Notes under the pieces: generated by a model
Seen by the model: the letters and a program-made list of their open reading frames with translations, nothing else
Databases searched by the model: none
What the model was told of the DNA's origin: nothing
Shown here: in pieces, positions 1 to 5,377 of the stretch
Layout: each line of letters starts with the position of its first letter
How positions within the stretch are numbered: the first letter of the stretch is position 1
DNA from: Pseudomonadota bacterium
GTDB lineage: Bacteria > Pseudomonadota > Gammaproteobacteria > Burkholderiales > Thiobacillaceae
Direction: 5' to 3'
NCBI GenBank assembly: GCA_030836725.1
Contig: JAUPLV010000145.1
Location: 1 to 5,377, forward strand
Length of the DNA stretch: 5,377 bases
Translations under genes and position numbers: made by a program

Positions 1-181
1 TCCCGGCCACGTCGTGGCGGATTCGAGCGGCTTCATCGAAGCCGATCCGGCCAACGGCGCGGTGTTCGGCGCCGGCTGCGCGTCGAATGCGCTGGACGTG
101 AACCGTGCGGTGCAATCGGCGACCGCGGCGGCATTGAGAGCCATCCAGGTGGTCAATAAAGTAGCAAAGGCGGAGGCTTAA
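1..181 (+). CDS. qmoA: HdrA-like flavoprotein, probable QmoA (C-terminal end only)
   Basis: This is the 3' end of a gene that begins before the window. Reading from base 2 gives 59 residues and a TAA at 179-181. The tail contains ADSSGFIEAD, then a GAVFGAGCAS stretch, then DVNRAVQSATAAALRAIQ. This is the usual end of the FAD-binding fold of HdrA-type flavoproteins, where the last glycine-rich strand is followed by a helix. The protein stops straight after this fold, with no C-terminal ferredoxin or MvhD domain, which fits QmoA rather than the longer HdrA or QmoB. In known systems QmoA is a cytoplasmic FAD protein that works with QmoB between APS reductase and the quinone pool. The next gene starts 2 bases after the stop and its ribosome-binding site lies in this gene's last codons, so the two are likely translationally coupled. 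The family is fairly sure. The exact QmoA assignment rests on the tail and on the gene that follows. Confidence 0.72.
   Translation, partial: PGHVVADSSGFIEADPANGAVFGAGCASNALDVNRAVQSATAAALRAIQVVNKVAKAEA
172..176 (+). promoter_or_regulatory. Ribosome-binding site of the qmoB-like gene, inside the qmoA tail
   Basis: A GGAGG lies 7 bases before the ATG at 184 and within the last codons of the upstream gene. It supports that ATG as the start. With only 2 bases between stop and start, translational coupling of the two flavoproteins is likely. Confidence 0.75.
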
Positions 182-183
182 AC

Positions 184-2415
184 ATGGCTGACATCAAAGT
201 CGCAGCGTATATCTGCAAGGGCTGCGGACTGGGCGAGCGCCTCGACACGGACGCGCTGGTCAAGGTCGCACAGAAGGACGGCAAGGTGCCGATGGCGAAG
301 TCGCACGATTTCCTGTGCAACGCCGACGGTGTGGCGATGATCAGGAACGACATCGCCAACGAGGGCGTCACCCACGTCATGATCGGCGCCTGCTCGCGCC
401 GCGCCAAGACCGAAGCGTTCCACTTCCCCGAAAACGCGGTGGCGCGCGCCAACCTGCGCGAAGGCGTGATCTGGATTCGCCCCGACACCGACGAGGCGCG
501 CGAGACCACCCAGGAAATGGCGGAAGACTACATCCGCATGGGCTGCGCCGAAGTGAAGGCGATGACCGCGCCCGGCGGCAACCCCAACACCGGAACCAGC
601 AAGACCCTGCTGGTGGTGGGCGGCGGCGTCACCGGCATGACCACTGCGATCGAAGCCTCGAAGACTGGCTATCCGGTGGTGCTGGTGGAAAAAACCAGCG
701 CGCTCGGCGGCTGGGCAAGCAAGCTTTACAAGCGCATGCCGGTACACGAGCCGTTCAAGTCGCCCGCCGACACCGGCGTGGGCGATCTGGTCGCGCAGGT
801 GATGGGCGACAGCAACATCAAGGTGTATCTGAACGCAACCGTCGCCAGGACCGACGGCGCGCCGGGCCGTTTCATCGTGGACATCGCCACCGAATCGGGC
901 GCGACGCACACCGAAGACATCGGCGCCATCGTGCAGGCGAGCGGCTTCACCCTGTATGACATGAACAAGCTGCCGGAACTCGGCGGCGGCAAGTCGGCCA
1001 ACGTGGTCGACCAGGCCGGCCTCGAAGCGCTGGCAACCGCCGCAGCGGCGGGCGACGGCGTGATCCGCCGTCCCGACGGCCAGCCGGTGAAATCCGTGGT
1101 GTTCGTGCAGTGCGCGGGCCAGCGCGATTCCACGGGCACGCATCTGTCGTACTGCTCCGGCTTCTGCTGCAACGCCAGTATCAAGCAGGCCATGTACTTC
1201 AAGGACGCCAATCCTTCGGTCGATACCACGATCATTTACAAGGATCTGCGCACCCCCGGCAACGGCGAGGATTTCTACCGCAGCGCGCAGGAAAAGGGCG
1301 TCATCTTCACCAAGGGCAATGTCGCCGAAGTGCTGCCCAACGGCGCCACCAGCACGGTGAAATTCCACGACCTGATCCTCGACGACAAGGACGCGGCAGT
1401 GGTGGACGTCGACCTGGTGGTGCTGGCCACCGGCCAGGTGCCGAACTCGGGCGTGGATATTTTTGCAGCGCCCAAGACCGCGGAAGAAGAGGCCGCGGTC
1501 GAGGTCAAGCCGATTTCCATCCTCAACCTGACCTACCGTCAGGGTACCGACGTGCCGCAGTTGAAGCAGGGTTTCACCGACTCGCACTTCATCTGCTTCC
1601 CTTATGAAACCCGCCGCACCGGCATCTACACCGCCGGCCCGGTGCGCCGTCCGATGGACATCGCGCAGGCGCGCGAGGACGCCACCGGCGCCGCGCTGAA
1701 GGCGATCCAGGCGCTGGAGAACGCCGAGCTCGGCCGTGCCGCGCATCCGCGTTCGGGCGACCTGTCGTTCCCGAAAGTGCGCCTTGAAGGCTGCACCCAG
1801 TGCAAGCGCTGTACCGTGGAATGCCCGTTCGGCGCCATCGACGAGGACGAGAAACGCTTCCCGCTGTTCAACGAAGCGCGCTGCCGCCGCTGCGGCACCT
1901 GCATGGGCGCCTGTCCGGTGCGCGTGATCTCGTTCGAGAACTACTCGGTCAACACCGTCGGCTCGCAGATCAAGGCAGTCGACATTCCCGACGAGTTCTC
2001 CGAAAAGCCGCGTATCCTGATCCTGGCGTGCGAGAACGACGCCTATCCGGCGCTCGACATGGCGGGCATGAACCGCAACGAGTATTCGGCCTTCGTGCGT
2101 ATCATCCCGATCCGCTGCCTGGGTTCGGTCAACACCATCTGGGTGACCGATGCGCTCAACGCCGGCTACGACGGCGTCATGATGATGGGCTGCAAATCCG
2201 GCGACGAGTACCAGTGCCACTTCGTCAAAGGTTCCGAGCTGGGCCGTGTGCGCATGTCCAAGATCGACGACACGCTGAAAACGCTGAACCTGGAATCGGA
2301 GCGCGTACGTGACCTCGAAGTCGCCATCACCGACATCGAGCGGGTGCCCGAGATGATCAACAAGTATGCCGCCGAGCTGGTTGCCGTTGGCCCCAGCCCG
2401 TTCAAAGGCTTCTAA
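184..2415 (+). CDS. qmoB: QmoB-like HdrA/MvhD iron-sulfur flavoprotein
   Basis: This complete 743-residue protein has the domain order of QmoB: HdrA followed by an MvhD-like domain. The N-terminal domain carries C11, C14, C45 and C70, possible ligands of a cluster. An FAD-binding fold follows, with GGGVTG at 146-151 and an EKTSALGGWAS stretch after it. A CSGFCC motif at 324-329 is typical of HdrA proteins, and ATGQVPNSG starts at 415. Two [4Fe-4S] motifs of CxxCxxCxxxC type use C537/540/543/547 and C567/570/573/577. The C-terminal domain resembles MvhD, the [2Fe-2S] subunit of methyl-viologen hydrogenase, with likely ligands C616, C645, C670 and C678. In the family it is a cytoplasmic electron hub between QmoA and the HdrC/QmoC side, passing electrons from sulfite oxidation by APS reductase or in the reverse direction. 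The start is set by GGAGG 7 bases upstream. A generic HdrA role in another Hdr complex is the main alternative. Confidence 0.85.
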   Translation: MADIKVAAYICKGCGLGERLDTDALVKVAQKDGKVPMAKSHDFLCNADGVAMIRNDIANEGVTHVMIGACSRRAKTEAFHFPENAVARANLREGVIWIRPDTDEARETTQEMAEDYIRMGCAEVKAMTAPGGNPNTGTSKTLLVVGGGVTGMTTAIEASKTGYPVVLVEKTSALGGWASKLYKRMPVHEPFKSPADTGVGDLVAQVMGDSNIKVYLNATVARTDGAPGRFIVDIATESGATHTEDIGAIVQASGFTLYDMNKLPELGGGKSANVVDQAGLEALATAAAAGDGVIRRPDGQPVKSVVFVQCAGQRDSTGTHLSYCSGFCCNASIKQAMYFKDANPSVDTTIIYKDLRTPGNGEDFYRSAQEKGVIFTKGNVAEVLPNGATSTVKFHDLILDDKDAAVVDVDLVVLATGQVPNSGVDIFAAPKTAEEEAAVEVKPISILNLTYRQGTDVPQLKQGFTDSHFICFPYETRRTGIYTAGPVRRPMDIAQAREDATGAALKAIQALENAELGRAAHPRSGDLSFPKVRLEGCTQCKRCTVECPFGAIDEDEKRFPLFNEARCRRCGTCMGACPVRVISFENYSVNTVGSQIKAVDIPDEFSEKPRILILACENDAYPALDMAGMNRNEYSAFVRIIPIRCLGSVNTIWVTDALNAGYDGVMMMGCKSGDEYQCHFVKGSELGRVRMSKIDDTLKTLNLESERVRDLEVAITDIERVPEMINKYAAELVAVGPSPFKGF

Positions 2416-2429
2416 CAGGAGAACCCACC

Positions 2430-3062
2430 ATGAGCGCAAATACCGCAGTGGCGGAGAAATACCGCAATAATTTCCTGAAGGAAATCGAAGAACAGGTCGA
2501 GATGGGCGACTGGGTGAAGATGTGCATGCAATGCGGCGTCTGCTCCGGTTCCTGCCCGACCAATTTCCAGAGCGCGTGGGAACATCCGCCGCAGGAACTG
2601 TTCATGATGATCCGCGCCGGCAAGCGCGAGGAAGTGCTGACCACGACCTCGATGTGGAACTGCACCTCCTGCTACAACTGCATCGTGCGCTGCCCGCGCA
2701 AGCTGCCGATCACCCACATCATGCATGGCATCGCCGAATACGCGCACCGCATCGGCATGGCGCCGAAGATGCAGCCGACGCGCTTCTTCAGCGGCCTGTT
2801 CTGGAAGAACTGCACCAATACCGGTCGCGTCAACGAACTCAAGCTGTCGATGGGCCTGTACTTCAAGGACGGTTTCGCCCAGGGCATCAAGAACGGCATG
2901 GCCATGCAGTCGGTTGCGCTGGGCCTGGTCAAGGCCGGGCGTCTGAACGTGATGGAACTGTTCGGCGGCCACAAGTGCAAGGACCAGAAGGGCGTCCAGG
3001 CAATGCTGAAGAAAGCCTACGAAATCGAGCGCAGCCGCAAGGCCGCCAGGATGGAAGGCTGA
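2430..3062 (+). CDS. hdrC: HdrC-like soluble iron-sulfur subunit
   Basis: This 210-residue protein is a heterodisulfide-reductase subunit C type electron carrier. Two [4Fe-4S] motifs of CxxCxxCxxxCP type are intact: C32/C35/C38/C42 in CMQCGVCSGSCP, and C78/C81/C84/C88 in CTSCYNCIVRCP. A stretch ending in NTGRVNEL and a basic, helical C-terminus follow, as in HdrC proteins. There is no hydrophobic membrane segment, so the cytochrome b-like domain fused to the HdrC domain in canonical QmoC is missing. The expected role is to carry electrons between the QmoB-like flavoprotein and HdrB in the cytoplasm. The ATG at 2430 follows an AGGAG at 2417-2421, 14 bases after the qmoB stop, so it is part of the same operon. 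The HdrC family is clear. The physiological partner is inferred from gene order. Confidence 0.86.
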   Translation: MSANTAVAEKYRNNFLKEIEEQVEMGDWVKMCMQCGVCSGSCPTNFQSAWEHPPQELFMMIRAGKREEVLTTTSMWNCTSCYNCIVRCPRKLPITHIMHGIAEYAHRIGMAPKMQPTRFFSGLFWKNCTNTGRVNELKLSMGLYFKDGFAQGIKNGMAMQSVALGLVKAGRLNVMELFGGHKCKDQKGVQAMLKKAYEIERSRKAARMEG

Positions 3063-3068
3063 GGAGAG
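3063..3068 (+). promoter_or_regulatory. Ribosome-binding site that sets the hdrB start
   Basis: GGAGAG, directly after the hdrC stop codon, lies 8 bases before the ATG at 3077. The reading frame is open far upstream, back to 2522, but that part overlaps hdrC and translates to low-complexity Arg/His/Gln-rich sequence. The first HdrB-like residues (MAKKEYAFYPGC) come directly after 3077. The site therefore picks the ATG at 3077 as the true start. Confidence 0.8.
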
Positions 3069-3076
3069 ATACAGAA

Positions 3077-3988
3077 ATGGCCAAGAAAGAATACGCGTTT
3101 TATCCCGGCTGCTCGTCGCAGAAGGGCGCCTCCGCATCCAACTACCTCACCTCGGTCGAGGCGATGTGCAAGACCCTGGACGTCAAGCTCACCGAAATCC
3201 CCGACTGGAATTGCTGCGGCGCATCGATCGGCTACGCCGAGGCGGGCGAACTGCCGCGCCATGTGATGAATGCGCGCAACTTCGCGCTGTCCGAGAAAAA
3301 CCTGCCCGGGCAGGAAATGGTTGCCACCTGCGCCGCCTGCTGGCTCGGCGCACGCGAAACCCGCGAGCGTCTGTCGCATTCCGACACACTGATGGCCGAC
3401 ACCCGCGAGGCGCTGAAGGAAGCCGGTCTCACCATCAACGAGATGCCGGAAATCCGCCACATGGTCGAAGTGCTGATCGAAGATCTCGGCTTCGAGGAAA
3501 TGGCCAAGCACGTCGTGCGGCCGCTCGAAGGCGTGAAGATCGCGGGCTACGTCGGCTGCCAGACCAACCGTCCCTTCGGCGTCGCCGGCGAGTCGTTCGA
3601 AAACCCGATGTATCTCGACAAGATGGTCGAAATGGTCGGCGCCGAGCCGATCCCCGAATACGACATGAAGGTCACCTGCTGCGGTGGCGCGCTGGCGTTC
3701 TCCGAGCCGGAAAAGGCGCAGGCGCAGATCAAGGACATCATCGAGTCGGCCTATGACCATGGCGCCGAAATGATCGTCACGCCGTGCCCGCTGTGCCAGG
3801 CCAACGTCGAGATATACCAGGGTCAGATCAACCAGCGTTATGGCACCAAGTTCAACATCCCGGTGATGTATTACAGCCAGCTGATGGTCGTCGCCTACGG
3901 CGGCACCGCCAAGGAAGCCGCGCTGAACGGGCAGTTCATCAAGGCGCGCAAACTGGAAGAAATCGCCGCCAAACCGGTCAAGCGCTGA
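3077..3988 (+). CDS. hdrB: HdrB-like subunit with two CCG (non-cubane cluster) domains
   Basis: This 303-residue protein matches HdrB, the catalytic subunit of heterodisulfide reductase, in length and pattern. It has two full CCG motifs: C12, C46-C47, C85 and C88 in the first half, and C161, C201-C202, C237 and C240 in the second. In methanogen HdrB such motifs hold two non-cubane [4Fe-4S] clusters at which a disulfide is cleaved. All ten cysteines are present, so the protein looks catalytically competent rather than a degenerate carrier. No signal peptide or membrane segment is visible. The start at 3077 is 14 bases after the hdrC stop and has its own ribosome-binding site, and the gene is followed by a strong terminator, so it closes the operon. 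It likely works with HdrC and the upstream flavoproteins. The substrate cannot be told from the sequence: it could be a thiol/disulfide carrier, or an electron acceptor that replaces quinone reduction by QmoC. Confidence 0.87.
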   Translation: MAKKEYAFYPGCSSQKGASASNYLTSVEAMCKTLDVKLTEIPDWNCCGASIGYAEAGELPRHVMNARNFALSEKNLPGQEMVATCAACWLGARETRERLSHSDTLMADTREALKEAGLTINEMPEIRHMVEVLIEDLGFEEMAKHVVRPLEGVKIAGYVGCQTNRPFGVAGESFENPMYLDKMVEMVGAEPIPEYDMKVTCCGGALAFSEPEKAQAQIKDIIESAYDHGAEMIVTPCPLCQANVEIYQGQINQRYGTKFNIPVMYYSQLMVVAYGGTAKEAALNGQFIKARKLEEIAAKPVKR

Positions 3989-4005
3989 GCGTTTTCAGGG
4001 CATGT

Positions 4006-4035
4006 AAAAACAGGGGCCGCGAGCCCCTGTTTTTT
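4006..4035. terminator. Bidirectional rho-independent terminator between the converging operons
   Basis: A 7-bp perfect stem (CAGGGGC 4011-4017 with GCCCCTG 4023-4029) has a 5-base loop. It is preceded by five A (4006-4010) and followed by six T (4030-4035). The A/T runs extend the stem and give a U-tract on both strands. It begins 17 bases after the hdrB stop and also lies 75 bases downstream of the stop of the opposing aconitase gene, so it can end both transcripts. Confidence 0.9.
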
Positions 4036-4110
4036 CGTCCCTATCCAGCGTGGAAATGGCGGCTGTGGCTTCACCCGGATGGGGACGCGCTTTGCCGCCA
4101 GCCGAAGGGT
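4036..4110. other. Short spacer between terminator and aconitase stop
   Basis: These 75 bases are the 3' untranslated part of the aconitase transcript on the - strand. No gene, repeat or further hairpin of note is seen. Confidence 0.5.

Positions 4111-5377
<1,267 letters not shown>

Noticed and set aside
178..2439. A 753-codon open frame on the - strand lying opposite the whole qmoB gene.
   Set aside because: Its product is rich in Val, Ala, His, Arg and Asp in the pattern expected from the complement of GC-rich codons. It shows no recognisable domain, while the + strand has clear Cys and FAD motifs. It is an antisense shadow of high GC3.
2522..3076. A 185-codon upstream extension of the hdrB frame that would overlap hdrC.
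   Set aside because: The extension is low-complexity sequence without HdrB similarity. The HdrB family start pattern (YPGC near residue 10) and a ribosome-binding site both fit the ATG at 3077.
3017..3760. A 247-codon - strand open frame opposite hdrB.
   Set aside because: It lies fully within a clear HdrB gene, has no motif of its own, and is explained by codon bias of the + strand gene.

Overview
The window is a GC-rich, densely coded bacterial segment. It carries the 3' part of a Qmo/Hdr-type electron-transfer operon on the + strand, and facing it on the - strand the C-terminal half of an aconitase gene. No hallmark gene for the lineage is present. The Qmo-type flavoprotein genes, high GC and proteobacterial-looking aconitase fit a chemolithotrophic sulfur-oxidising proteobacterium, perhaps a betaproteobacterium of the Thiobacillus/Sulfuricella/Sulfuritalea type. 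That placement is inference.

Layout: (1) positions 1-181 hold the last 59 codons of an HdrA-like flavoprotein, probably qmoA. (2) 184-2415 is a complete 743-residue HdrA/QmoB-like protein with an N-terminal Cys-rich domain, an FAD domain, two [4Fe-4S] motifs and a C-terminal MvhD-like domain. (3) 2430-3062 is a 210-residue soluble HdrC-like protein with two [4Fe-4S] motifs. (4) 3077-3988 is a 303-residue HdrB-like protein with two complete CCG (non-cubane cluster) motifs. The four genes are separated by only 2, 14 and 14 bases, each internal start has a good Shine-Dalgarno sequence, and no internal promoter or terminator is evident, so they look like one transcript that begins upstream of the window. 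(5) 4006-4035 is a strong hairpin terminator, flanked by an A-run and a T-run, that can serve both converging genes. (6) 4111-5377 (-) is the C-terminal 421 codons of an AcnA-type aconitase, cut by the window edge.

How the genes work together: QmoA and QmoB normally pair with a membrane subunit QmoC (an HdrC domain fused to a cytochrome b domain) and link APS reductase AprBA to the quinone pool. Here the place of QmoC is taken by separate soluble HdrC and HdrB proteins with no membrane segments. Such a replacement is known from Gram-positive sulfate reducers. In this setting it would give a soluble QmoAB-HdrCB complex whose final electron partner is not obvious.

The second unusual item is inside the aconitase gene. 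A GC-rich palindrome with 15-bp arms and a 2-base loop, resembling a dispersed intergenic repeat of proteobacteria, is translated in frame as a Pro/Ser/Gly/Ala-rich linker just before the swivel domain.
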